DNA from: Mycolicibacterium aurum
GTDB lineage: Bacteria > Actinomycetota > Actinomycetes > Mycobacteriales > Mycobacteriaceae
Assembly (NCBI RefSeq): GCF_900637195.1
Contig: NZ_LR134356.1
Location: forward strand, 930,001 to 994,000
Direction: 5' to 3'
Length of the DNA stretch: 64,000 bases
The position numbers and the translations under genes are program-made. The notes below the pieces were generated by a model. It saw nothing but the letters and a program-made list of their open reading frames with translations. It was not told the origin of the DNA and did not search any database. Shown here piece by piece: positions 35,401 through 42,685 of the stretch; within the stretch, counting starts at the first letter, position 1, and the number at the start of each line of letters is the position of its first letter.

Positions 35401-35513
35401 TCGCGACCGAGGGTGAGTCCTTTCACCGGGTCGTCGCTCCGTGGTGCCTGTCCCACCACCCGGCGAGTCCACCGTCAGCCGAAGACGTGCTCGCCCTGGC
35501 GACTTCGGCGTGA
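32412..35513 (+). CDS. large ATPase with N-terminal AAA and C-terminal HerA/VirB4-type domains
   Basis: 1033 residues with two P-loop ATPases. The N-terminal AAA unit has Walker A GPAGSGKTH (65-72) and LLAVDQIDTLL in a Walker B-like position, followed by a helical lid region. After an acidic linker (about 590-630, DDDAPEPVAVV and on) comes a HerA/DUF87-type motor with Walker A GSGSGKTVLIRR (656-662), VLDPNNDLSR, Walker B GLLVMDEAQNFAPAK (about 902-908), ATQAPKGLNHNI and the Asn-rich sensor. It would be a DNA- or protein-translocating motor with an ATP-switch front end, probably a hexamer. Translation is coupled with the winged-helix gene. No nuclease sits beside it. Confidence 0.8.
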   Translation: MDALHRDALASLRLTWAPTSDDLWRPQAATHVTGLNEHAVDDVMDAFGDALRVETSNPLGVVIRGPAGSGKTHLLGQIRERVQADGGFFFVVELLDAASFWQSVRSGILESLGRPGAQRETQLKDLLWELSSLAHVSRADRRAIIGDDDLDAETLYRFIKAMSSAAKETVRQCHQTLRALVLLGSNDFIAHDIGEGFLQGSEEFSVEERGPWGLRAAPASAQECVRDITRLVALAGPSLLAVDQIDTLLAQSLAGTAGDGVLEQVAHGLMSLRQTTRRTVPVVACLPAVWEHIQDRAAASVADRFRMTGVLTPLPSADVGRAILERRFAASYASAGFTPPYPSWPLAPAAFEEAPSYTPRQLLIRADTHVRECLKHGDVVELERLSADAQPSWEPRDVDGTASASSALDRRFAEYRRRAVPEAAVAHDGEDITMPELLSAALRAWITERDGESTFVSDPPPGTHVMLHARLRESLDSDTDDERHWAFRAIAATNASAALSRIRKALTATGFTSGSDRRHLFLLRNAPWPSGRTTAAEIDAFHAAGGRTLPLSEDDVRTMTALRDLINDDDPELPAWLRARRPAHGLRLLADTLAADDDAPEPVAVVADDEPESAPEPVADYTVSATEIPLGLDLTTEEPVTIPLSALRKHVAIFAGSGSGKTVLIRRLVEECALRGVSSIVLDPNNDLSRLGTAWPQQPSGWRQSDDARADDYLTNTDVKIWTPRRTNGRPLSFQPLPDFSSVVDDFDEFTEAVESACEALEPRALISGKTQKATRARAVLREALQHFGRTSEPTLGGFIRLLADLPEDVSDIAGAHEIAGDLSQNLRAAMVNDPMFGGGGTPVDPGVLLTPSDGHRARVSVISMIGLSSDDQRQSFVNQLQMALFAWIKRHPAGDRPLGGLLVMDEAQNFAPAKGFTACTRSTLALSSQARKYGLGLVFATQAPKGLNHNIPGNAATQFYGLLNSPAQIDTAREMARAKGGLIDDISRLRAGNFYVATEGESFHRVVAPWCLSHHPASPPSAEDVLALATSA

Positions 35514-35526
35514 GAGGAGCTCGACT

Positions 35527-36579
35527 GTGTCCCATCGTTACGTCGTGATCGGTGCCGGTGCCATCGGCGGGACCATCGGCGGCGTGCTCGCCCGCGCCGG
35601 TGCCGACGTGGTGCTGGTGGCCCGCGGCGCGCATGCGCGTGCCCTCGCCGACAATGGTCTGACGCTGCGCACCCCCGACGGCGCGTTCCAGATCCCGGTC
35701 TCTGTCGCCGCGGCTCCGGACGAGGTCCGCCTGACGGCCCGCGATGTCCTGGTGTTCGCGACCAAGACCCATCAACTGGACGCTGCGCTGCAGGAGTGGG
35801 TCGACCGGCCGGTGTTCGACGGCGACGCCGCGGTGGGCAGCGCAGGTGAGGTACTGCCTGTCCTGGCGGCCCTCAACGGCGTTGTGGCCGAGGACAAGGC
35901 GCTGCGCTTCTTCGCCAGGGTCTTCGGAGTGTGCGTCTGGATGCCTGCCGCCCACGTCACACCCGGCGAGGTGATCACGAAGTCATGGCCGGTGGCAGGA
36001 CATTTCCACGTGGCACGCTGGCCTGCCGCCCTGGCGACGCCTGAGGACCGTGCGCTGCTCGAGGACATCGCCGCCACCTGGACGCCGGCCGGCATCCTCG
36101 TCGCGCTCCCGCCCGACGTCGCACCGTGGAAGTACAACAAGCTGCTGAGCAACCTCAGCAACGCCGTTGTCGCACTGACAGGTTCGGAGCGCGACGGCGA
36201 GGTCGCCACTGCGGTCAGGAACGAGGGCGAGGCGGTGCTGGCGGAGGCCGGCATCGAGTACGTGTCGTTCGAGGTGTCGACCGCCGCTCGCGCACAGGGC
36301 CCGACGATGCGGCCGGTGGCCGGCGCCGAGGAGGTGATCTCGAACTCGACGTGGCAGTCCCTGGCCCGCCGCAGCGGCAGCGTCGAGACCGATTTCCTCA
36401 ACGGTGAGATCGTGCGCATCGCACACGGGTGCGCAGCTGCAGCGCCGTTGAACACGGCCCTGGCCCGGTTGGCCAGGGACACCGCGCATTCCGGCCGCGG
36501 CCCCGGGGAGCTCGCTGAACACGAGCTCGCCAAGCTGCTGGGCCTGACCGATGGTGCCGCCACCGAGAGGGACTCATGA
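35527..36579 (+). CDS. 2-dehydropantoate 2-reductase-like (PanE family) oxidoreductase
   Basis: A 350-residue NADPH-binding protein of the ketopantoate-reductase family. Rossmann motif VVIGAGAIGGTIGGVLARAG stands at the start, then DVVLVARGAHARALADNG, the Lys of ATKTHQLD, and a C-terminal helical domain with PWKYNKLLSNLSNAVVAL. Start GTG 35527 follows GAGAGGAGC. Its stop overlaps the sulfurtransferase start (ATGA), so it may act in sulphur or alpha-keto acid metabolism and not in pantothenate synthesis. The substrate is unknown. Confidence 0.85.
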   Translation: MSHRYVVIGAGAIGGTIGGVLARAGADVVLVARGAHARALADNGLTLRTPDGAFQIPVSVAAAPDEVRLTARDVLVFATKTHQLDAALQEWVDRPVFDGDAAVGSAGEVLPVLAALNGVVAEDKALRFFARVFGVCVWMPAAHVTPGEVITKSWPVAGHFHVARWPAALATPEDRALLEDIAATWTPAGILVALPPDVAPWKYNKLLSNLSNAVVALTGSERDGEVATAVRNEGEAVLAEAGIEYVSFEVSTAARAQGPTMRPVAGAEEVISNSTWQSLARRSGSVETDFLNGEIVRIAHGCAAAAPLNTALARLARDTAHSGRGPGELAEHELAKLLGLTDGAATERDS

Positions 36580-37412
36580 GCGCTCGTGATCAGGTATTCG
36601 TCACCGCCGCCGAGTTGGCGCGCAGGCTCGACGCCGGTGAGCCCATCACCCTGCTGGACGTCCGGTGGTCACTGCCCCAGCCCGACGGCACCGCGGCCTA
36701 CGCGGCAGGCCATCTGCCCGGGGCGGTGTACGTATCGCTGGACGATGAACTCACCGACCACAGCGTCGACGGGCGCGGCCGCCACCCACTACCCTCCGGA
36801 TCTGCCCTGCAGGAAGCGGCGCGGCGCTGGGGTGTCCGTACCGGGGTCCCCGTCGTGGTCTACGACGACTGGAACCGCGCAGGGTCAGCCCGCGCCTGGT
36901 GGGTGCTGACCGCGGCGGGCATCGCCGATGTCCGCATCCTGGACGGCGGCCTCGCTGCTTGGAACGGTGAATTGGAGACCGGCTCAGTGACTCCCGAGCC
37001 CGGCGACATTGCCGTCGCGCACGAGGACCTATATGCCGGGGCGCGCAGCGCCGTCACTGCAGACGAGGCCGTCGACTCGCCGGTACTTGTCGATGCCCGC
37101 GCACCCGAGCGCTACCGCGGCGACAACGAGCCCGTCGACACGGTCGCAGGGCACATTCCGGGCGCGGTGAACGTGCCGAGCACCAGCCTGCTCACCGCCG
37201 GCGGTGCCCTGCTGCCGGACGCCGACCTGACCGACCTGTTCAGCGCCAGTGGCGTGCGACCCGGGGCCGCCGTCGCGGCGTACTGCGGATCGGGCGTGAC
37301 GGCGGCGGTCGTCGTCGCGGCGCTGGCGTCGGTGGGCGTGGATGCGGCGCTGTTCCCCGGGTCGTGGTCCCAGTGGAGCGCAGAACCCGGCCGCGAGGTG
37401 GCACGCGGCTGA
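36576..37412 (+). CDS. rhodanese-type sulfurtransferase (two-domain)
   Basis: A 278-residue tandem rhodanese. The N-terminal inactive copy has ITLLDVRWSLPQPDG and AGHLPGAVYVSLDDEL. The C-terminal active copy has VLVDARAPERYRGDNEPVDT, AGHIPGAVNVPSTSLL and the catalytic loop AAYCGSGVTAAVV, whose Cys carries the persulphide. It transfers sulphur from thiosulphate or 3-mercaptopyruvate. The start overlaps the PanE-like gene by 4 bases. A stem-loop element follows 8 bases after the stop. It is one of three sulfurtransferases in this region. Confidence 0.92.
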   Translation: MSARDQVFVTAAELARRLDAGEPITLLDVRWSLPQPDGTAAYAAGHLPGAVYVSLDDELTDHSVDGRGRHPLPSGSALQEAARRWGVRTGVPVVVYDDWNRAGSARAWWVLTAAGIADVRILDGGLAAWNGELETGSVTPEPGDIAVAHEDLYAGARSAVTADEAVDSPVLVDARAPERYRGDNEPVDTVAGHIPGAVNVPSTSLLTAGGALLPDADLTDLFSASGVRPGAAVAAYCGSGVTAAVVVAALASVGVDAALFPGSWSQWSAEPGREVARG

Positions 37413-37420
37413 CGTTCTCT

Positions 37421-37474
37421 GGCGATTTGGGCGTGCCAGGGGGCGCCAGCGGCAACCCAGCACGCCGAAATCGC
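37421..37474. repeat. dispersed stem-loop repeat, copy A
   Basis: Arms GCGATTTGGGCGTGCC (37422-37437) and AGCACGCCGAAATCGC (37459-37474) pair over about 15 bases with one internal mismatch, around a loop containing GGCGCCAGCGGCAACCC. A second copy with the same loop lies at 53119-53170. Placed just after the sulfurtransferase stop, it could act as a terminator or a REP-like element. Coding of the following flavoprotein begins some 20-100 bases later. Confidence 0.75.
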
Positions 37475-37496
37475 AGAAAGAATCGCGGCGATTGCA

Positions 37497-39128
37497 TTGC
37501 TGTCGGGACGCCCCGCGATCGGGAAGGATTGCCGGGCGGCGCAACTCGGCGCCGCGCACCCCGGGAAGGCGACTCGACTGACCACCTCGCGAGAAGCCGA
37601 GACCCTCGCAGCTGACGTGCTCGTGATCGGCGGCGGACCCGCGGGCACGTGGGCGGCGATCAAGGCCGCGGAGGCCGGTGCCGATGTCATCGTCGCCGAC
37701 AAGGGGTACACGGGCGCCAGCGGCGCGACGGCGTCGGCCGGGACGGGAGTCTGGTACGTCGACGACGTTCCCGAACTGCGTGAGGCCGCGATGGCCAAGC
37801 GTGAACTGATCGGTGGCCACCTCACCGACCGCCGCTGGATGAGCCGCGTCCTGGACGACACGATCGTGCGGATGGACGAGCTCGCGCGGATCCAGCGCTA
37901 CCCGTTCCCCGTCGACGAGAACGGCACCCAGATCCGCGAGGACCTCCAAGGTCCGGAATACATGCGACGCCAGCGGATTCGGCTGCAGCGCCTAAGTGTT
38001 CGCATCCTCGACCATACGCCCGCCCTGCACCTGCTGGCTGATCGCGACGGCACCGTCTCCGGCGCGGTCGCAGTCCGCCGCGCCGACGGGACCCGGGTGA
38101 GGATCACCGCGGGGGCGGTTGTGCTGGCCACCGGTGGGTGCGCGTTCCAGTCGAAGACCATGGGGTGCGACACCGACACCGGTGACGGCGCTCTGATGGC
38201 CGTCGAGGCCGGTGCGGTGCTGTCGGGCATGGAGTTCTCCAACGCCTACGCGGTGGCACCGAAGGACACGTCGATGACGAAGAACGCCTACTACGCGTGG
38301 GCGTCGTTCTACCGTGCCGACGGCTCCTTCCTCGAAGCCCCGGGCGCTACCAAGGACCGCAGGCTCATCGCGCAGACCCTCCTGGACGAGCCGGTGTACG
38401 CCCGCCTGGACCGGGCCGCCGAGTCTGACCGCGCCACGATGCGCACCGGACAACCGAATTTCTTCCTGATCTTCGACAGGCTCGGCATCGACCCCTTCAC
38501 CGACCTCTTCGAGATCACGCTGCTGTGCGAGGGTACGGTTCGCGGCACCGGTGGTGTGCGCATCGCCGGGAATGACTGCGCCACTGATGTTCCCGGGCTC
38601 TATGCGGCGGGTGACACGGCCACGCGACAGCTGATCGCGGGCGCCTACACCGGTGGTGGCGCGCACAACGCGTCCTGGGCCGCCTGCTCGGGAGCGTGGG
38701 CAGGCCGCGGTGCCGCCGACTTCGCCCATACCAGGGGACGGCCGCCGGAGCGGCTGACCGACGTGGGTGGCCTGGGGGTGGCACCGGAAGCGCTGCCGGA
38801 GGTTCGCCGCCTGTCGACGGCCTACGAGATCAACTACCTACGCCATGCCGACCGGCTGACGCCCGCGCTCGCCGAGCTCGACACCCTCTGGGGGACGGCG
38901 CGGGCCGGAACGGGGCTGCGTGCCCGCGAGACTGCCGCGATGCTGGCGCACGGCCGGTGGATGTATCACGCGGCACTGCGCCGTACCGAATCCCGCGGCA
39001 TGCACCAGCGATTCGACTTCCCCGACATCGATCCAGCGCAGCAGCAGCGGCTGGTCACCGGCGGCCTCGACGAGGTGTGGACCCAGCCCGAGTCACGCTG
39101 GCTGGCCGACCGGGAGCGCGCCGCATGA
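37497..39128 (+). CDS. AprA-like FAD-dependent oxidoreductase (fumarate reductase/succinate dehydrogenase flavoprotein fold)
   Basis: A flavoprotein of about 517-543 residues. The FAD motif is ADVLVIGGGPAGTWAAIKAA with ADKGYTGASGATASAG, then VVLATGGCAFQSKTMGCDT, and the second FAD contact VPGLYAAGDTATRQ. It resembles adenylylsulphate reductase alpha and related fumarate-reductase flavoproteins. It is translated as a pair with the 4Fe-4S ferredoxin (ATGA overlap), like AprAB. The start is uncertain. TTG 37497 gives an unconvincing Arg/Ala-rich leader; the homologous part begins near 37600, and CTG 37578 after GGGAAGG is an alternative. It may be a sulphur-linked oxidoreductase, not proven. Confidence 0.85.
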   Translation: MLSGRPAIGKDCRAAQLGAAHPGKATRLTTSREAETLAADVLVIGGGPAGTWAAIKAAEAGADVIVADKGYTGASGATASAGTGVWYVDDVPELREAAMAKRELIGGHLTDRRWMSRVLDDTIVRMDELARIQRYPFPVDENGTQIREDLQGPEYMRRQRIRLQRLSVRILDHTPALHLLADRDGTVSGAVAVRRADGTRVRITAGAVVLATGGCAFQSKTMGCDTDTGDGALMAVEAGAVLSGMEFSNAYAVAPKDTSMTKNAYYAWASFYRADGSFLEAPGATKDRRLIAQTLLDEPVYARLDRAAESDRATMRTGQPNFFLIFDRLGIDPFTDLFEITLLCEGTVRGTGGVRIAGNDCATDVPGLYAAGDTATRQLIAGAYTGGGAHNASWAACSGAWAGRGAADFAHTRGRPPERLTDVGGLGVAPEALPEVRRLSTAYEINYLRHADRLTPALAELDTLWGTARAGTGLRARETAAMLAHGRWMYHAALRRTESRGMHQRFDFPDIDPAQQQRLVTGGLDEVWTQPESRWLADRERAA

Positions 39129-39457
39129 TCGAAATCGTGGACGCGGATCGATGCATCACCTGCGACCGCTGCATCGAGGTGTGTCCGACGAGGGTCTTCG
39201 ACCGCGGCGAGGACGGGATCCCGGTGATCGCCCGCCACGACAGCTGCCAGACGTGCTTCCAGTGCGAGGCGTACTGTCCGGTGGACGCGTTGTTCGTTGC
39301 GCCCCTGGTGTATCCCGTGGCCGACGACTCGCGCTTCCGCGACGTCGACGCCCTGCAGGAAGCCGGCCTGATCGGCGGCTACCGGGCGGTGTTGGGCTGG
39401 GGACGAGGCCGGTCGCCGGGCGCCCGCAGCGCGGTGCAACCCCAGGCGCCGCACTAG
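39125..39457 (+). CDS. ferredoxin family protein, 2[4Fe-4S]
   Basis: A 110-residue bacterial ferredoxin with two Cys clusters: CITCDRCIEVCP near residue 10 and CQTCFQCEAYCP near residue 42, each able to ligate a 4Fe-4S centre. The C-terminus (LQEAGLIGGYRAVLGWGRGR and on) is extended, as in AprB-like partners. ATG 39125 overlaps the flavoprotein stop as ATGA. It would pass electrons to or from the flavoprotein. Convergent with the MFS gene, one base between stops. Confidence 0.93.
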   Translation: MIEIVDADRCITCDRCIEVCPTRVFDRGEDGIPVIARHDSCQTCFQCEAYCPVDALFVAPLVYPVADDSRFRDVDALQEAGLIGGYRAVLGWGRGRSPGARSAVQPQAPH

Positions 39458-39458
39458 G

Positions 39459-40769
39459 TCACGGCTGCGGGTCGTCCCGGTCGTAGTTCCGGAACGACGG
39501 CGTGCGGCGCGTCAGGAACCAGACCACCAGCAGTATGGCAATGCCGCCAGCGACCAGCGGGCTCCAGATCGCGAACATACTGGCGACCGCGCCGGTGACC
39601 ACATCGCCGACCCGCGGACCGCCGGTGACGATGATCGAAAAGATGCTCTGAACGCGACCCCGCAGGGCGTCAGGCACGGCGGCCTGCAGAATCGCCCCGC
39701 GGAAGATCGCGGACACCGCATCGGCGGCGCCACCGATCGCGAGCGTGATCGCAAGAGCAGCGATCGCCACGGTGTTGGTCCCAGAACTCGGACGAATCAC
39801 GGCAAGGAGCAGGATCACTCCCGCAACGGCGATCGTCGCGGCGTAGATGTAGGACACCACGATGATCGCGACGCCCTGACGTCGCACTGTGCCCGTCCAC
39901 CCGGAGAACAGGGAAATAAGCACCGCGCCCGCCGCGAACGACGCCGACAGCACGCCGACAGTGGTCACCCCGCCACCGAGGGTCACCGCCCCCAGCGCGG
40001 GGTACAACACACGGGGCTGGGCAAGCGCCATCGCGAACAGGTCGATCGTCAGCGCGAAGCGAATGTTGTCTGCACGGCGCAGGTAACCCAGCCCGTCGCG
40101 GACCGCGCGCAGAGCCCCCACCGCGGCAGCGCGGGTCTCGTCGAGCGGGCGCAGCGCAGGCAGCGCCCACACCCCGAGAAAGGCCGCCGTGTGCAGCACG
40201 GCGTCGATCAGGAACGCGGCCTGGAACCCGCCCGCACCGACCGCGGCGGCACCGATCAGCGGACCGAGCGTCGCCATCAGACCCATATTGATGCCGTTGA
40301 GTGCGCCTGCGGCAGGGAGCAATTCGCGGGGCAGCAGTCGCGGGATGATGGCGCGCCTGGTGATTCCACCGACGGTGCCCGCGACCGCGTTGACTGTCGC
40401 CGCCGTGTACAGCACCCACAACGAACTACCGCCGACGATGGCATGTACGGCCAGCACGACGATGGCCAGCCAGGAGATCACCGAGGCGATCATCGCCACC
40501 CATCGGCGGTCGAATCGGTCGGCCAGCGTGCCGCCATAGAGGCCGAGAATGACCATGGGTCCCAACGCGATACCGGCGATCAGCGACACGGCGAAGGTCG
40601 ACGATGTGATGGCATAGACCTGGAGCGCGACCGTGACGACGGTCATCTCCTGGCCGATGCTGCCGAGCGCCGTACCGAGCCAGAGCCGGGTGAAGGCCCG
40701 GCTGTGGCGAAATGGTGTCAGATCGAGAAAGACACGCCGCTTCCCCGTTCGTTCGGTCGGCGGCGTCAC
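39459..40769 (-). CDS. MFS transporter (MFS_3/EntS-like)
   Basis: A 436-residue MFS permease with about 12 helices. It opens FLDLTPFRHSRAFTRLWLG, with GPMVILGLYGGTLADRFDRR as the loop-2-3 motif, and ends TRRTPSFRNYDRDDPQP. Start GTG 40769 shares GTGA with the sulfurtransferase stop, so it is the second gene of that transcription unit. GTG 40802 would overlap far more. The pairing suggests export or import of a sulphur compound. The substrate is unknown. Confidence 0.87.
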   Translation of the reverse strand: MTPPTERTGKRRVFLDLTPFRHSRAFTRLWLGTALGSIGQEMTVVTVALQVYAITSSTFAVSLIAGIALGPMVILGLYGGTLADRFDRRWVAMIASVISWLAIVVLAVHAIVGGSSLWVLYTAATVNAVAGTVGGITRRAIIPRLLPRELLPAAGALNGINMGLMATLGPLIGAAAVGAGGFQAAFLIDAVLHTAAFLGVWALPALRPLDETRAAAVGALRAVRDGLGYLRRADNIRFALTIDLFAMALAQPRVLYPALGAVTLGGGVTTVGVLSASFAAGAVLISLFSGWTGTVRRQGVAIIVVSYIYAATIAVAGVILLLAVIRPSSGTNTVAIAALAITLAIGGAADAVSAIFRGAILQAAVPDALRGRVQSIFSIIVTGGPRVGDVVTGAVASMFAIWSPLVAGGIAILLVVWFLTRRTPSFRNYDRDDPQP

Positions 40770-41599
40770 CGCACGAGGGAGCGGGCCGGATCGGCTGCCC
40801 ACTCGGAGGCAGACCCGACGTACAGGCGGGCCCGCACCCCGAGCACGGCCAGCACGAAGACCTCCAGCGCCGCCGCCACCCCGGTGCCGCAGTATGCCGC
40901 CGGCTCCGCGCCCGTGGGTATCCCGAGACCGGCCACGCGGTCACGGAGCTGTTCATCGGGTAGCAGAAAGCCCGCGGCGTCGAAGAATTCGGCAACCGGT
41001 GCGCTGCGGGCTCCCGGGATGTGCCCGGCCCCTGCATCGGTGGGATGGGTGAACTTGGCGGCCGGCCGTGCGTCGAAAAGCAGGCCGCGCTCAGCGAACG
41101 ACGGCACCTCCCCGATCTCCACCACCGGCAGCCCACCGGGGCGAATCGCGAAGTCGCTCTCGGGCCGGACGTCACCCGGCTCCCCTGACTCGAGCGCGCC
41201 GGTCCAGCCGTCGACTCCGCCGTCGAGCAGTCGCACCGAGTCCACGCCCGCCCATCGCAACAGCCACCATGCCCGCGCCGGGGCGGGGGACCGGGCAGAT
41301 CCGTAGATGACGACGGGCGTGCCGGTGTCGATGCCCCAGCGCCGCAGGGTTTTCTCGAATTCGGCAGCGCCGGGCAGCGGGCGCTTTCCATTTCGTCCCG
41401 TACTCGGTCCGGCGAGATCGGCGTCGACATCCACGAATTGCGCCCCGGGCAGGTGGGCGCTCAGATAAGCCGCCCTGTCGGCATGATCGGCCGGCATCGC
41501 ATGCCGTACGTCGAGCACAACCGTCTCGGGTCGTCGGGTGAGCCATGCGGTCAGCTCGGCCGGGCCGATCAGGTGGGCGGAGCGGGCCGCCTCACTCAT
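40766..41599 (-). CDS. rhodanese-type sulfurtransferase (two-domain)
   Basis: A 277-residue tandem rhodanese. The N-terminal half has VVLDVRHAMPADHADRAAYL and AHLPGAQFVDVDADLAGPS. The C-terminal half has RGLLFDARPAAKFTHPTDAG, AGHIPGARSAPVAEF and catalytic AAYCGTGVAAALEV with the active Cys. It is similar in layout to the enzyme at 36576 but divergent in sequence. It starts a two-gene operon with the MFS permease and is divergent from a third sulfurtransferase across an AT-rich 237-base gap. Confidence 0.92.
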   Translation of the reverse strand: MSEAARSAHLIGPAELTAWLTRRPETVVLDVRHAMPADHADRAAYLSAHLPGAQFVDVDADLAGPSTGRNGKRPLPGAAEFEKTLRRWGIDTGTPVVIYGSARSPAPARAWWLLRWAGVDSVRLLDGGVDGWTGALESGEPGDVRPESDFAIRPGGLPVVEIGEVPSFAERGLLFDARPAAKFTHPTDAGAGHIPGARSAPVAEFFDAAGFLLPDEQLRDRVAGLGIPTGAEPAAYCGTGVAAALEVFVLAVLGVRARLYVGSASEWAADPARSLVR

Positions 41600-41836
41600 G
41601 TGTGTCCTCCATCGTCGATCACGAATTATGTTTCATAACATTGCCCAGGGTCGATGAGGCCGAGAAAAAATACGCGTGACGCGAACTCCTCATCCGCAGC
41701 GTACGGCAGGTATCGGTACTTATTCTCGCGGTAAGAGAAAATATGGACGCCACCCCGGGCGGCTTTTAATGTGCTTGCAAGCCAACACATTTTGTATCAA
41801 AGACATTTGTAACAATAAACCCCGGGATGGCCCCAC
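41600..41836. promoter_or_regulatory. AT-rich divergent promoter region of sulfur island
   Basis: A 237-base gap clearly richer in A and T than its surroundings, between two divergent sulfurtransferase genes. Palindromes visible are TTATGTTTCATAA (about 41626-41638) near the minus-strand start, and TTCTC/GAGAA arms around GCGGTAA (about 41723-41739) in the middle. TTTGTATC and TTTGTAAC occur as a near repeat at about 41791-41813, close before the plus-strand start. These are candidate sites for a sulphur regulator such as the MocR-type protein at 51762. No binding protein can be assigned. Confidence 0.6.
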
Positions 41837-42679
41837 ATGACCCTGATCACCCAGAGCGTGATCTCCGTCGAGGAACTGGACGCGACGCTCGACGACCCCA
41901 AGCTGGCGGTCATCGAAGTGCACGCCGCGGCTCCCGACGGCCCAGTGATCCCCGGTGCTCGCCCGGTGTTCTGGAAGGACCTCGCCTGGCACCCGCTGGA
42001 ACGCGAACTGGCCACCGGCGCCGAACTGTCGGAGCGTCTGTTCGCGCTGGGCGCCGGCGAGGGATCCCGGATCGTGCTCGCCGGTGACCCCACCCAGTTC
42101 GCGGCATATGTGCTGTGGACACTGCGGGTTCGCGGCTACACCGACGTCGCCTACCTGGACGGCGGACTGGAGGCATGGCGGGCCGGCGGGTTGCGCACCG
42201 GCGGCACCGTCGAGCGGACCGCACCCGAAGCGCGGCTGCCGGTCCCCGAACCCACCGAGGCCGACGAACGCCTGCGGATCGGACGGGATGACGTCCGCGC
42301 CCTGCTGGGCCGCGACGACGTCGTGATCCTGGACTACCGCACCCCCCAGGAGTACAGCGGCGCGCGTGTCAGCGGCCCGAACGCCCCGATCGACCACGGT
42401 GCCGAGCGGCACGGCCGCATCCCCGGTGCGAAGCACCTGTTCTTCCGCGACCTGCTCGACGAGTACGGCCGGCTGCGTGAGCGGGCCGAGCTCCAGCATC
42501 TGGTGGACGAGAAGGTAGGCGACACAGCGGCTCTCATCGTCAACTACTGCCGGCTGTCGCACCGGTCCACACTCGGGTGGATCGCGCTGTCTGAAGTGCT
42601 GGGCTACGACAACGTGCGCGTGTACGACGGCTCATGGACCGAATGGGGGAGCATCGTCGGCTTCCCGGTAGAGAGGTAG
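41837..42679 (+). CDS. rhodanese-type sulfurtransferase (two-domain)
   Basis: A 280-residue tandem rhodanese. The N-terminal domain (LAVIEVHAAAPDGPVIPGAR and AAYVLWTLRVRGYTDVAYLD) lacks its Cys. The C-terminal domain has VVILDYRTPQEYSGARV, RIPGAKHLFFRDLL and the catalytic NYCRLSHRSTLGW, the CRxxHRS form seen in CysA-type thiosulphate sulfurtransferases. It is first in a plus-strand gene run with an LLM monooxygenase 6 bases later and an ABC transporter, so it probably handles sulphur released by those enzymes (inference). Confidence 0.92.
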   Translation: MTLITQSVISVEELDATLDDPKLAVIEVHAAAPDGPVIPGARPVFWKDLAWHPLERELATGAELSERLFALGAGEGSRIVLAGDPTQFAAYVLWTLRVRGYTDVAYLDGGLEAWRAGGLRTGGTVERTAPEARLPVPEPTEADERLRIGRDDVRALLGRDDVVILDYRTPQEYSGARVSGPNAPIDHGAERHGRIPGAKHLFFRDLLDEYGRLRERAELQHLVDEKVGDTAALIVNYCRLSHRSTLGWIALSEVLGYDNVRVYDGSWTEWGSIVGFPVER

Positions 42680-42685
42680 AGAACG

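Noticed and set aside
37413..37600. A coding leader for the flavoprotein from the first in-frame TTG as certain
   Set aside because: The leader lacks homology; the start could be CTG 37578 or another codon, so only the region after 37600 is sure.
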